DNA of 64,000 nucleotides from Kingella potus (lineage in GTDB: Bacteria > Pseudomonadota > Gammaproteobacteria > Burkholderiales > Neisseriaceae): NCBI RefSeq assembly GCF_900451175.1, contig NZ_UGJJ01000001.1, positions 62,001 to 126,000 on the forward strand, read 5' to 3'. The notes beneath the pieces are model-generated. The model was not told the origin of the DNA, searched no databases, and was given only the letters and a program-made list of their open reading frames with translations. How positions within the stretch are numbered: the first letter of the stretch is position 1; every line of letters begins with the position of its first letter. The position numbers and the translations under genes are program-made. This document shows, in pieces, positions 51,714 to 63,023 of the stretch.

Positions 51714-52652
51714 ATGTATCCGATTCGAGAACCTTTGCGCAGCGGCCTGCTGCCAGTATCCGATCTGCACCAAATCTACTGGGAAGAAAGCGGCAAGCCC
51801 GACGGCATCCCCGTCATCTTCCTGCACGGCGGCCCGGGTGCGGGCGCATCGCCGCAATGCCGGGGTTTTTTCAACCCCGAAAAATACCGCATCGTCATCA
51901 TCGACCAGCGCGGCTGCGGACGCTCGCAGCCTTACGCCGAAACCCGCGACAACACCACTTGGGATTTGGTGGCCGATATCGAGAAAGTGCGCGAAATGCT
52001 CGGCATCGAAAGCTGGCTGGTGTTCGGCGGCTCGTGGGGCAGCACCCTGTCGCTGGCCTACGCCGAAACCCATGCCGAACGCGTGCGCGGCCTGATTCTG
52101 CGCGGCATCTTCCTCTGCCGCCAATTTGAAATCGACTGGCTGAACGAAGAAGGCGGCGCGAGCATGGTTTACCCCGAACAATGGCAGCGTTATCTCGCCC
52201 CCATCCCGAGCGGACAGCGCGGCCAACTGATACGGAGCTACCACGCCCTGCTCAACTCGTCCGACCGCGCCGCCGCACTCGATGCCGCCAAAGCCTGGGC
52301 CGACTGGGAAAACTACCTCGTGCGCTTCGAGCCGCAGGAAAGCGACGAAGACCCCGAAGCCTCGCTGGCCATCGCCCGTTTGGAAAACCATTATTTCGTC
52401 CATCTGGGCTGGTTCGGCCAAGGGCGCGGCATTTTGGAAAACGTGAACAAAATCCGCCACATCCCCACCGTTATCGTGCAGGGACGCTACGATTTGTGCA
52501 CGCCCGCCCGCAGCGCGTGGGACTTGAAACAGGCGTTTCCCGAAGCCGATTTGCGCATCGTACAAGGCGGCCACTCGGCCTTCGAGCAGGCCGTATCCGC
52601 CGCGCTGGTGCAGGCCGCCGACGAATTTGCCGCACGGCACGCAGGCATCTGA
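51714..52652 (+). CDS. pip: Proline iminopeptidase
   Basis: A 312-residue cytoplasmic alpha/beta hydrolase removing N-terminal proline from peptides. Oxyanion motif HGGPGAGASP (about 38-47), catalytic Ser107 in VFGGSWGSTLSLAYA, Asp in GRYDLCTPARSAWDL and His in VQGGHSAFE form the triad. AAGGAAA lies upstream of ATG 51714. Prolyl aminopeptidase activity is a common diagnostic trait in Neisseria. It follows panC after 71 bases containing one DUS, so co-transcription is possible. Confidence 0.95.
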   Translation: MYPIREPLRSGLLPVSDLHQIYWEESGKPDGIPVIFLHGGPGAGASPQCRGFFNPEKYRIVIIDQRGCGRSQPYAETRDNTTWDLVADIEKVREMLGIESWLVFGGSWGSTLSLAYAETHAERVRGLILRGIFLCRQFEIDWLNEEGGASMVYPEQWQRYLAPIPSGQRGQLIRSYHALLNSSDRAAALDAAKAWADWENYLVRFEPQESDEDPEASLAIARLENHYFVHLGWFGQGRGILENVNKIRHIPTVIVQGRYDLCTPARSAWDLKQAFPEADLRIVQGGHSAFEQAVSAALVQAADEFAARHAGI

Positions 52653-52688
52653 TAAGCAGAATGCGCCCGTTCCCAGCGTTCAAACAAC

Positions 52689-52730
52689 AGGCCGTCTGAA
52701 AAGCGTTAAACAAGGGTTTTCAGACGGCCT
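52689..52730 (+). terminator. DUS inverted pair, pip terminator
   Basis: Facing DUS copies 36 bases after the pip stop codon. Confidence 0.65.
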
Positions 52731-52794
52731 CTGCCGCTAATGTAGTGTATGCCGCACAGCGACGCACGCGTTCTTTGTTTTGCAACTATTCTGA

Positions 52795-52934
52795 AACCGC
52801 GTGCGTGGCTGCGCCACACCCCCTACCTTGACGGATTGCGTCTCCGTCTGCATAAGGATAAGCAGGCGGCTTGCCGTTTTACCTCCTCCTGCCGATACCG
52901 AACGTAGGGTGTGTCGCCCGGCGACGCACGCGTT
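52795..52934 (+). repeat. 145-bp intergenic element, copy B
   Basis: About 140 bases from AACCGCGTGCGTGGC to GCGACGCACGCGTT; direct orientation relative to copy C, more diverged at its left end and at bases 52828-52850. Confidence 0.78.
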
Positions 52935-53031
52935 CTGCAAAATACAAACAGGCCGTCTGAAAACGCAGACTGCGGATTTTCAGACGGCCTTTCGTATCTT
53001 TTTACCGGCAAACAGGCGTTGGGACACGATA

Positions 53032-53176
53032 AACGCGTGCGTCGCTTAGGCGACACACCCTACCTGATGACAGAGATTGCGCCTCCGTCTGCACGAGGAT
53101 AAGCGGGCGGCTTGCCGTTTTACCTCCTTCTGCCGATACCGAACGTAGGGTATATCGCCACAGCGGCGCACGCGTT
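53032..53176 (+). repeat. 145-bp intergenic element, copy C
   Basis: AACGCGTGCGTCGCTTAGGC at the left, GCACACGCG-type inverted end at the right, interior with CCTGATGACAGAGATT, GGATAAGCGGGCGGCTTGCC, GCCGATACCGAACGTAGGG. About 90 percent alike to copy A read in reverse, by eye. Confidence 0.8.
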
Positions 53177-53191
53177 CCATGTCCAAGCCAA

Positions 53192-53221
53192 AGGCCGTCT
53201 GAAAACCTTTTCAGACGGCCT
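53192..53221 (-). terminator. DUS inverted pair, leuS terminator
   Basis: Facing DUS copies 23 bases after the leuS stop codon. Confidence 0.65.
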
Positions 53222-53244
53222 GTTCCGTTGGTGCGCGGTATGCT

Positions 53245-55896
<2,652 letters not shown>

Positions 55897-55962
55897 TCAA
55901 GGCGCGGATTATACCGTTTTCACTTTATATGGGCTGCGCTTTCAGACGGCATCATCTGTAAC

Positions 55963-56020
55963 AGGCCGTCTGAAAAGAGCAGGGCGGCAATATGGGCAAA
56001 GCCGTATTTTCAGACGGCCT
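55963..56020 (-). terminator. DUS inverted pair at the end of yhhQ
   Basis: A long-loop pair of facing DUS; the second copy overlaps the yhhQ stop codon (ending EAV). Confidence 0.45.
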
Positions 56021-56714
56021 CTGTCTGCTTTTGCGCATATTGCTTTCCGTCTTCCCCGCAGGGCAGGGCGGTGAGGCGTTTGGCAAGCAGGCGCAGGGCA
56101 ATGCCGTAGGCGGGCAGGAAAAACAGGGCGCACACGGCGAGTTTGAACAGATAATCGACAAAGGCAATGTGCGGCCAATGCTGCGCCATGTATGCGTCGC
56201 CGCCGGCATGGAAGGCAACGGAGAAAAAAATCAGAGTGTCTGCCGCATTGCCGGCAAACATCGAAGCCGCAGGCGCAATCCACCAAGATTTGAGGCGGCG
56301 CAGGCGGTTGAAGACAAAAATATCAAGCATCTGGCCGGCGGCATAGGCGCAAAAGCTCGCCAGCGCGATACGGAAAACCAGCCAATCCCAGCCGGCCAAT
56401 GCCGCCAAGCCCGTCCACGCGCCCTTGTGAAACAGCACGGAAACGGCATAAGACAACATGAGGGCGGGCAACATGGCGAAAAAAACAATCCGCCGCGCCG
56501 GCTGCCGGCCGAAGATACGCACGGTAAGGTCGGTGGCAAGGAAAATAAAGGGAAAGGTCAGCGCACCCCAGGTGGAATGGACGACAAAGCCGTCGGGCAG
56601 GGGAATGTCGAAAGGAAACTGGACGAGGTAGTTGCTCGACGCGATAACGGCGATATGGAAAAGAACCAGCCAAAACAGGGCTTTTACCTGCGGCTGCGGG
56701 AATAATCCGTACAC
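56010..56714 (-). CDS. yhhQ: Queuosine precursor transporter
   Basis: A 234-residue inner-membrane transporter of the DUF165/VUT family with about six helices. GTG 56714 follows AAGGAGG that begins in the queF stop region, so it is translationally coupled 11 bases after queF. Family features: ASNYLVQFPFDIP, FPFIFLATDLTVRIFGRQPA (the TD-x-x-x-E-like acidic signature, here TDLTVRIFG) and AAGQMLDIFVFNRLRRLKSW. YhhQ imports 7-cyano-7-deazaguanine (and preQ1), matching its place behind queF and a preQ1 riboswitch. Confidence 0.92.
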   Translation of the reverse strand: MYGLFPQPQVKALFWLVLFHIAVIASSNYLVQFPFDIPLPDGFVVHSTWGALTFPFIFLATDLTVRIFGRQPARRIVFFAMLPALMLSYAVSVLFHKGAWTGLAALAGWDWLVFRIALASFCAYAAGQMLDIFVFNRLRRLKSWWIAPAASMFAGNAADTLIFFSVAFHAGGDAYMAQHWPHIAFVDYLFKLAVCALFFLPAYGIALRLLAKRLTALPCGEDGKQYAQKQTEAV

Positions 56715-56725
56715 GGCAGGCCTCC

Positions 56726-57196
56726 TTACTGCATATCGTGGCGCGACAGGCGTTCGTATGCCATGGCGGCAAACGGCGTTTCCGGTCGGCCGTAGTTGGC
56801 AAAGGGATGGATGGCGATGCCGCCGCGCGGAGTAAAGATGCCCGATACTTCGATGTATTTCGGATTCATCAGCGAAATCAAGTCTTTCATGATAATGTTT
56901 ACACAGTCTTCATGAAAATCGCCGTGGTTGCGGAAGCCGAAAAGATAGAGTTTCAGCGATTTGCTTTCCACCATTTTCATATCGGGAATGTAGCGGATGA
57001 CAATGGTGGCGAAATCGGGCTGTCCGGTCATCGGACACAGGCTGGTGAATTCGGGACAGACAAATTTGACGAAATAGTCGTTGTCCGGATGTTTGTTGTC
57101 GAACGCTTCCAATACTTCGGGTGCGTAACGGTCGGGATACTGCGTGCTGCCGCCCAAAAGGGACAGGCCGCGCAGCTCGTCGGAAGAACGGGTCAT
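56726..57196 (-). CDS. queF: NADPH-dependent 7-cyano-7-deazaguanine reductase
   Basis: A 156-residue single-domain (YkvM-type) QueF that reduces preQ0 to preQ1 in queuosine synthesis. Catalytic Cys54 and Asp61 lie in [20 protein letters not shown], and [20 protein letters not shown] carries the substrate-binding Glu77 and the family motif. AAGGAA, its ribosome site, is part of the preQ1 riboswitch. First gene of queF-yhhQ. Confidence 0.96.
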   Translation of the reverse strand: MTRSSDELRGLSLLGGSTQYPDRYAPEVLEAFDNKHPDNDYFVKFVCPEFTSLCPMTGQPDFATIVIRYIPDMKMVESKSLKLYLFGFRNHGDFHEDCVNIIMKDLISLMNPKYIEVSGIFTPRGGIAIHPFANYGRPETPFAAMAYERLSRHDMQ

Positions 57197-57202
57197 GAAA
57201 GA

Positions 57203-57242
57203 TTCCTTAGTTTTTTATTGTGGGAGGATTGCGAACCACAAC
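57203..57242 (-). promoter_or_regulatory. PreQ1-I riboswitch controlling queF-yhhQ
   Basis: On the minus strand the leader reads TTGTGGTTCGCAATCCTCCC followed by ACAATAAAAAACTAAGGAA, ending 6 bases before the queF ATG. This fits the preQ1-I aptamer: P1 stem TTGTGG/CCACAA, the loop, and the A-rich tail AAAAAACTA whose end pairs back as a pseudoknot. The Shine-Dalgarno AAGGA is directly in or next to the pseudoknot, so ligand binding should block translation. Confidence 0.88.
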
Positions 57243-57753
57243 GCGGGTAAAAGCGGCGGATTGTAAAGGAAACACGCGTTTTTTCAAACAAATCCGCGCT
57301 GCATGGGGTCGGCAGCCGCCATACCCGGAGGCCGTCTGAAAAAAGGGCAGGGGACAGCCTCATCTTGCCGAACCCTGTTTTCAGACGGCCTCATAATGCA
57401 GGCTACAATAGATTACATAAAAATGAATGTTTTATCCCTTTCAAATCATTGCCTTCCGAATCCAGACATATTTTTACAATACTGAAATAACCACAAAATA
57501 GCAAAAAACCGCCGATGTCCGTTATAAAATCCGCAGCAAACGGAAAATCAAACGTAAAAATTTTAAAAAACGGCAGAAAAATATCCTCCGAGATACTTGA
57601 TTCGGCGTTTGAAAAAAAATTTCTCCTTGTCATCGCGTAAAAACGCAGCTAAATTCCGCCCCATGCCGCCGCGACTACATCAGACTACATTCTTTAGCCG
57701 CAGCGGCAGAAACGTTCACAAAGAAGCAGAAACCGACAAAGGAGCAGAAGAAA
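57243..57753. other. Region between the queF leader and aceA
   Basis: Holds a DUS pair (57329-57391) and then about 300 bases of AT-rich DNA that likely contains the aceA promoter; no clear sigma-70 box pair and no gene were recognised. Confidence 0.5.
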
Positions 57754-59352
57754 ATGGCTGAATATCAAAAAGAGATCCGCACAGCAGAAGAAACCAAGCA
57801 GGCAAACGGCAGCGGCTGGCACGCCGTATCGCCCGAATACGCCGCCCGCATGAGGCTGCAAAACCGTTTCAAAACCGGCTTGGACATCGCCAAATACACC
57901 GCTGCGATTATGCGCCGCGATATGGCAGAATACGATGCCGACCACGCGAAGTACACCCAGTCGCTCGGCTGCTGGCACGGCTTTGTGGCACAGCAGAAAA
58001 TGATTGCGGTAAAAAAACACCACCGCTCCACCGACAAACGCTATCTCTACCTTTCCGGCTGGATGGTGGCGGCAATGCGTTCGCAGTTTGGTCCGCTGCC
58101 CGACCAGTCCATGCACGAAAAAACCTCCGTTCCCGCTCTGATTGAAGAAATTTACGGCTTCCTGAAACAGGCCGATGCCCGCGAACTCGACCTGCTCTTT
58201 ACCGCACTGGATCAGGCGCGTGCCGACGGCGACAAAGCCGCAGAAGAAAAAATCCTTGCCGAAATCGACGGCTTCCAAACGCACATTGTGCCGATTGTTG
58301 CCGACATCGATGCCGGTTTCGGCAACGCAGAAGCCACCTATCTGCTGGCGAAAAAAATGATTGAGGCGGGCGCGTGCTGCATCCAAATCGAAAACCAGGT
58401 TTCCGACGAAAAACAATGCGGCCACCAAGACGGCAAAGTAACCGTGCCGCACGCCGACTTCCTCGCCAAAATCAATGCCGTACGCTACGCTTTCCTGGAA
58501 TTGGGCGTGGATGACGGCGTGATCGTCGCCCGCACCGACTCGCTGGGCGCAGGCCTGACCAAGCAAATCGCCTACTCCGCCGAAAAAGGCGATCTGGGCG
58601 ACCAATACAACAGCTTCCTGGACGGCGAAGAGATTACCGATTTGGGCCAAATCAAGCCCGGCGACGTAATCGTCAACACCAACGGCAAAACCATCCGCCC
58701 CAAACGCCTGCCGAGCAACCTCTTCCAATTCCGCCAGGGTACGGGCATCGACCGCGTGGTACTCGACTGCATCACTTCGCTGCAAAACGGCGCGGATCTG
58801 CTGTGGATCGAAACCGAAAAACCGCATGTCGGCCAAATCAAGGAAATGATGGACAAAATCCGCGCCGCCGTTCCCAACGCCAAGCTGGTGTACAACAACA
58901 GCCCGTCGTTCAACTGGACGCTCAATTTCCGCCAGCAGGTGTTCGACGCATGGCAGGCCGCCGGCAAAGACGTATCCGCCTACGACCGCGCCAAACTGAT
59001 GTCCGCCGACTACGACAGCACCGCGCTGGCCGAAGAAGCCGACGAGCGCATCCGCACCTTCCAGCGCGACGCGTCCCGCGAAGCCGGCATCTTCCACCAC
59101 CTGATTACCCTGCCCACCTACCATACTGCTGCCCTGTCCACCGACAATCTGGCACGCGGCTATTTCGGCGACGAAGCCATGCTGGCTTATGTGAAAGGCG
59201 TGCAGCGTCAGGAAATCCGCCAGGGTATCGCCACCGTCAAACACCAAAACATGGCAGGCTCCGACATCGGCGACCACCACAAAGAATACTTTGCCGGAGA
59301 AGCCGCGCTCAAAGCCGGCGGCAAAGACAACACCATGAACCAGTTTTCCTAA
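57754..59352 (+). CDS. aceA: Isocitrate lyase
   Basis: A 532-residue enzyme splitting isocitrate into succinate and glyoxylate, the entry of the glyoxylate bypass. It is the longer Pseudomonas-like form (about 530 residues). The catalytic loop is SDEKQCGHQDGK with Cys222 (most families have KKCGH; here Lys220-Gln-Cys-Gly-His). VADIDAGFGNAEATYLLAKK and VARTDSLGAGLT bind Mg2+ and substrate. AAAGGAG precedes ATG 57754. It is close to glcB, completing the bypass. Confidence 0.95.
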   Translation: MAEYQKEIRTAEETKQANGSGWHAVSPEYAARMRLQNRFKTGLDIAKYTAAIMRRDMAEYDADHAKYTQSLGCWHGFVAQQKMIAVKKHHRSTDKRYLYLSGWMVAAMRSQFGPLPDQSMHEKTSVPALIEEIYGFLKQADARELDLLFTALDQARADGDKAAEEKILAEIDGFQTHIVPIVADIDAGFGNAEATYLLAKKMIEAGACCIQIENQVSDEKQCGHQDGKVTVPHADFLAKINAVRYAFLELGVDDGVIVARTDSLGAGLTKQIAYSAEKGDLGDQYNSFLDGEEITDLGQIKPGDVIVNTNGKTIRPKRLPSNLFQFRQGTGIDRVVLDCITSLQNGADLLWIETEKPHVGQIKEMMDKIRAAVPNAKLVYNNSPSFNWTLNFRQQVFDAWQAAGKDVSAYDRAKLMSADYDSTALAEEADERIRTFQRDASREAGIFHHLITLPTYHTAALSTDNLARGYFGDEAMLAYVKGVQRQEIRQGIATVKHQNMAGSDIGDHHKEYFAGEAALKAGGKDNTMNQFS

Positions 59353-59372
59353 ATAAATCGGAGGCAGAATCC

Positions 59373-59425
59373 GTTTTCAGACGGCCTCATACACCGTTTC
59401 CCCTTAAAAAAGGCCGTCTGAAAAC
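59373..59425 (+). terminator. DUS inverted pair, aceA terminator
   Basis: Inverted DUS copies 21 bases after the aceA stop. Confidence 0.6.
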
Positions 59426-59520
59426 CACCGTCTTTGCCGGCCCGTGTCAAGCCGCGCCGGCAGGGTGCAGGCGTAAGCCTGTATGTTTGTGAAGCGTAAA
59501 TCTCTGATTTGAGGTATTTC

Positions 59521-59547
59521 GGCAACCCTTGCGGTTGCCGCTTTTTT
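59521..59547 (+). terminator. Intrinsic terminator without an assigned gene
   Basis: Stem GGCAACC/GGTTGCC with a 5-base loop, then GC and TTTTTT. It is unlike the usual DUS hairpins here and lies about 170 bases after aceA. Confidence 0.7.
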
Positions 59548-59789
59548 ATTGCCGCGCCAAAGAGGCCGTCTGAAAAGCGTATGACGGCGATACTGTAAAA
59601 CTATAATGCGGCGGAGCGGACAAATGCCGCAAAGCAGGCAGCAGGCGGCATAGGCGGCGGGGCAGGGCATATCGGAGCTGCTGCTGCTTTGCGCTTTGCG
59701 CCGCCATTCCTCAGACAAGCCTTGAAATCAGCCGCCTTATCCACTATGTTACCGCCCTTATCCACCCCCCAACCGAAAAAGGACACTCT

Positions 59790-60119
59790 ATGAGCAGCGA
59801 ACTGATCATCCACACTTCCGACGCAAACTTCGAACAGGATGTGTTGAAATCCGAAATTCCCGTACTGTTGGACTTCTGGGCTCCCTGGTGCGGCCCCTGC
59901 AAAATGATCGCCCCCATTCTTGACGAACTCGCCGTCGAATATGAAGGCCGTCTGAAAATCGTCAAACTCAACATCGACGACAACGGACAAACCCCCGCCC
60001 AATTCGGCGTGCGCAGCATTCCGACCCTGATGGTGTTCAAAGACGGACAAAACACCGCCACAAAAGTCGGCGGAATGCCAAAAGGCCAGCTTGCCGCCTT
60101 TATCGATGCCTCCATCTGA
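59790..60119 (+). CDS. trxA: Thioredoxin 1
   Basis: A 109-residue disulfide reductant. The active site is Trp33-Cys34-Gly-Pro-Cys37 in [19 protein letters not shown], and the cis-Pro motif is [13 protein letters not shown]. Length and fold are complete. A full DUS inside the gene is translated as GRLKI in the strand [13 protein letters not shown]. It sits between the two glyoxylate-bypass genes but has its own intrinsic terminator. Confidence 0.97.
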   Translation: MSSELIIHTSDANFEQDVLKSEIPVLLDFWAPWCGPCKMIAPILDELAVEYEGRLKIVKLNIDDNGQTPAQFGVRSIPTLMVFKDGQNTATKVGGMPKGQLAAFIDASI

Positions 60120-60136
60120 CTTGGAAAACAAAAAGG

Positions 60137-60157
60137 CCGCCCATCGGGCGGTTTTTT
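60137..60157 (+). terminator. Intrinsic terminator of trxA
   Basis: CCGCCC/GGGCGG stem with a 3-base loop and TTTTTT, 17 bases after the trxA stop. Confidence 0.85.
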
Positions 60158-60211
60158 ACTGTCCGGCAAGCATATAGATACGGTGTGCCCGCACATAAAA
60201 GAACAGGCAAA

Positions 60212-60243
60212 AGGCCGTCTGAAAAGCATTTTTCAGACGGCCT
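60212..60243. repeat. DUS inverted pair upstream of glcB
   Basis: Facing DUS copies with about 8 bases between them; a back-up terminator for trxA or a uptake site. Confidence 0.55.
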
Positions 60244-60486
60244 TTCCGTTTTGAAACACGAAAAAGAGGTTGGCGCAAAAATGCGTGCAGCTCCGCAAAC
60301 GGTACGCCTCCTTTTTGGTTGCTGCGGAGCTTGGCGGCCTTGTCTGAGTACGGGCGGACATCATGTTTTGTGTTTGCCGCCATGATGTTTTCAGACGGCC
60401 TTTCCACATCTGCAAAATAATGTTAATGTTGCGCCGTGCCGCATCGCTAAGGCACAAATAAGAAAAACACTTTTAGGAGAACCATC

Positions 60487-62661
60487 ATGGCGTACAGCTA
60501 TATCCCCGCAGCAGGTCTGCAAATCGACTCCCATCTCTACCGTTTCATCAGCGAAGAACTGCTGGCCAAGCATCCGCGCGTACAGGCGCAGGACTTTTGG
60601 CAGGGTTTTGCCGCGCTCGTGGCCGAATTTGCCCCGCGCAACCGCGAACTTCTGGCGCGGCGAGACGAAATCCAGCAGAAAATCGACCAATGGCACAAAG
60701 AAAACGGCAAAGGCGATGCAGCCGCCTACCGTGCGTTTCTAAACAGAATCGGCTATTTCGACGAAGCTCCCGCGCCGTTTGCCGTTTCCACGCAAAACGT
60801 AGACAGGGAGCTGTCCGAACAGGCCGGCCCGCAGCTTGTCGTTCCCATCAACAATGCCCGCTACGCGCTCAATGCCGCCAACGCCCGCTGGGGCAGCCTG
60901 TATGACGCGCTCTACGGCACAGACGCAATCGGTCAGGACGGCGCACTCGCACCCGGCAAAACCTACAATCCGCAGCGCGGCGAAGCCGTTATCGCTTTCG
61001 CCCGCCGCTTCCTTGACGACACCGTACCGCTCGAACACGGCAGCCACAAAGACGCGGTGCTGTACTACATCAGCGCAGGCCGTCTGAACGCACGCTTGGC
61101 CAACGGCAGCGAAACCGGCCTTAAAACGCCCGAACTGTTTGCCGGCTACACAGGCAGCGAAGCCGCGCCCGAGTCGCTGCTCTTCCTGCACAACGGCCTG
61201 CATTTCGACATCCTTATCGACAAAGGCAGCCCCATCGGCAGCCAGGATCCGGCAGGCATCAAAGACATCATCCTCGAAGCCGCACTCTCCACCATCATGG
61301 ACTGCGAAGATTCCGTTGCCGCAGTAGATGGCGAAGACAAAACCCTGGTTTATTCCAACTGGCTCGGCCTGATGCGCGGCACTTTGGAAGAAACCGTTGA
61401 GAAAAACGGCAAAACCTTCGTCCGCCGCCTCAATCCCGACCGCGAGTACACCGCACCCGACGGCAGCGGCACGTTCCGCCTGCCCGGCCGCTCGCTGCTC
61501 TTCATCCGCAACGTCGGCCACCTGATGACCACCCCCGCCGTACTCGATGCGCAGGGCAACGAAATTCCCGAAGGCATACTCGACTGCGTCATCACCGCCC
61601 TCACCGCCCCCTTCGACTTCGCGCGCGAAAGCAATAAAAACAGCCGCAGCGGCTCGGTTTACATCGTCAAACCCAAAATGCACGGCGCAGAAGAAGTGCG
61701 TTTTGCCGACGACCTTTTCGCCGCCGCCGAAGACCTCTGCCGCCTGCCGCGCCACACCCTGAAAATGGGCATCATGGACGAAGAACGCCGCACCTCCGTC
61801 AATCTGGCCGCCTGCATCCGTGCCGCCGCCGACCGCGTCGTCTTCATCAACACCGGCTTCCTCGACCGCACCGGCGACGAAATCCACACCTCCATGCACG
61901 CCGGCGCGATGATCCGCAAAGGCCAGATGAAAAACAGCCGCTGGATTGCCGCCTACGAAGCCGGCAACGTGCAAACCGGCCTGCAATGCGGCCTGCGGGG
62001 CAAAGCGCAGATCGGCAAAGGAATGTGGGCAATGCCCGACCTCATGGCCGATATGCTGGAACAGAAAATCGCCCATCCCAAAGCCGGTGCCACCACCGCC
62101 TGGGTGCCTTCGCCCACCGCCGCCACCCTGCACGCCATGCACTACCATCAGGTAAACGTATTCGACGTGCAAAACCGGCTTGCCGCCCAAGCCCCGGCCG
62201 ACTACCTCGGCGAACTGCTCGACATCCCCGCCGCCGCCGACACAGGCTGGAGCGAAGCGGAAAAACAGCAGGAGCTCGACAACAACTGCCAGGGCATCCT
62301 CGGCTACGTCGTGCGCTGGGTAGAGCAGGGCGTAGGCTGCTCCAAAGTGCCCGACATCAACAATATCGGCCTGATGGAAGACCGCGCCACCCTGCGCATT
62401 TCCAGCCAGCACATCGCCAACTGGCTGCAACACGGCATCGTCTCGGCAGAGCAGGTACGCGCCACGCTCGAGCGCATGGCCGCCGTGGTGGACAAACAAA
62501 ACGAAGGCGACAGTGCCTACACCCCGATGGCCGGACGCTTCGACACCTCCCCCGCCTTCCTCGCCGCCTGCGACCTCGTTTTCAAAGGCGCGCAGCAGCC
62601 CAACGGCTACACCGAGCCGCTGCTGCACCACTGGCGGCGCGTTGCCAAAGCCGCGAAATAG
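60487..62661 (+). CDS. glcB: Malate synthase G
   Basis: A 724-residue enzyme condensing glyoxylate with acetyl-CoA to malate; the monomeric G isoform (about 720 residues), not the shorter A form. Features: [20 protein letters not shown] in the N-terminal clasp, [20 protein letters not shown] with the Mg2+/catalytic region, [38 protein letters not shown], and [20 protein letters not shown] followed by [25 protein letters not shown] precedes ATG 60487. Together with aceA 1.1 kb upstream it gives a full glyoxylate bypass. Confidence 0.96.
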   Translation: MAYSYIPAAGLQIDSHLYRFISEELLAKHPRVQAQDFWQGFAALVAEFAPRNRELLARRDEIQQKIDQWHKENGKGDAAAYRAFLNRIGYFDEAPAPFAVSTQNVDRELSEQAGPQLVVPINNARYALNAANARWGSLYDALYGTDAIGQDGALAPGKTYNPQRGEAVIAFARRFLDDTVPLEHGSHKDAVLYYISAGRLNARLANGSETGLKTPELFAGYTGSEAAPESLLFLHNGLHFDILIDKGSPIGSQDPAGIKDIILEAALSTIMDCEDSVAAVDGEDKTLVYSNWLGLMRGTLEETVEKNGKTFVRRLNPDREYTAPDGSGTFRLPGRSLLFIRNVGHLMTTPAVLDAQGNEIPEGILDCVITALTAPFDFARESNKNSRSGSVYIVKPKMHGAEEVRFADDLFAAAEDLCRLPRHTLKMGIMDEERRTSVNLAACIRAAADRVVFINTGFLDRTGDEIHTSMHAGAMIRKGQMKNSRWIAAYEAGNVQTGLQCGLRGKAQIGKGMWAMPDLMADMLEQKIAHPKAGATTAWVPSPTAATLHAMHYHQVNVFDVQNRLAAQAPADYLGELLDIPAAADTGWSEAEKQQELDNNCQGILGYVVRWVEQGVGCSKVPDINNIGLMEDRATLRISSQHIANWLQHGIVSAEQVRATLERMAAVVDKQNEGDSAYTPMAGRFDTSPAFLAACDLVFKGAQQPNGYTEPLLHHWRRVAKAAK

Positions 62662-62700
62662 TTTTCAGACGGCCTCCAAACGGATAAGGCCGTCTGAAAA
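62662..62700 (+). terminator. DUS inverted pair, glcB terminator
   Basis: Inverted DUS copies begin directly after the glcB stop codon. Confidence 0.65.
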
Positions 62701-63023
62701 CACACCGCATGGCGGCGGGTATGCCGCCCCGCCATGCACACGCTGACAGGCCGTCTGAAAACCCTTTCAGACGGCCTGTTTCCTTTATTGCCTGCATTTT
62801 CCGCTGCCGGATAAAAGTCCGTTCGGCTGCAACACCGTCAAAGCCGCGCTTTCAGACGGCCTGTTCCGCTCTCAGCCTTGAAGAAGCCGCAGCACTCAAC
62901 GATAATCCCGCCTCCCTCCTTTTGAACAAAAGCATACCGGCAGCCGTACGGCAAACAGCAAGCCGCCAAGCCTGACGGAACTGTCTGAAAACCCCGTCCG
63001 CCACACACAGCAAAGAAAAAAAC
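62701..63023. other. glcB-DUF711 gap with further DUS copies
   Basis: Another DUS hairpin (62748-62777), a single DUS near 62850, and no recognisable gene in about 320 bases. Confidence 0.6.
62748..62777. repeat. DUS inverted pair
   Basis: Facing DUS copies with about 6 bases between them. Confidence 0.6.

Larger units (their letters stand above)
52653..53244. other. Repeat cluster between pip and leuS
   Basis: This 592-base gap holds a DUS hairpin (52689-52730), an end-type hairpin (about 52741-52772), element copy B (52795-52934), a DUS pair, element copy C (53032-53176) and a final DUS hairpin (53192-53221). No gene. Confidence 0.85.
59353..59789. other. aceA-trxA intergenic region
   Basis: This 437-base gap has a DUS hairpin after aceA, then an isolated intrinsic terminator at 59521-59547 with no gene in front of it, another DUS, and the trxA promoter region. 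No protein gene seen. Confidence 0.6.
60120..60486. other. trxA-glcB intergenic region
   Basis: This 367-base gap has the trxA terminator, a DUS hairpin (60212-60243), a single DUS near 60390-60402 and the glcB leader. No gene seen. Confidence 0.55.

Noticed and set aside
49287..52652. Plus-strand frame of 1121 codons ending as proline iminopeptidase
   Set aside because: Only the last 312 codons (from 51714) are a real protein; the upstream part is antisense to argC and out of phase with panC.
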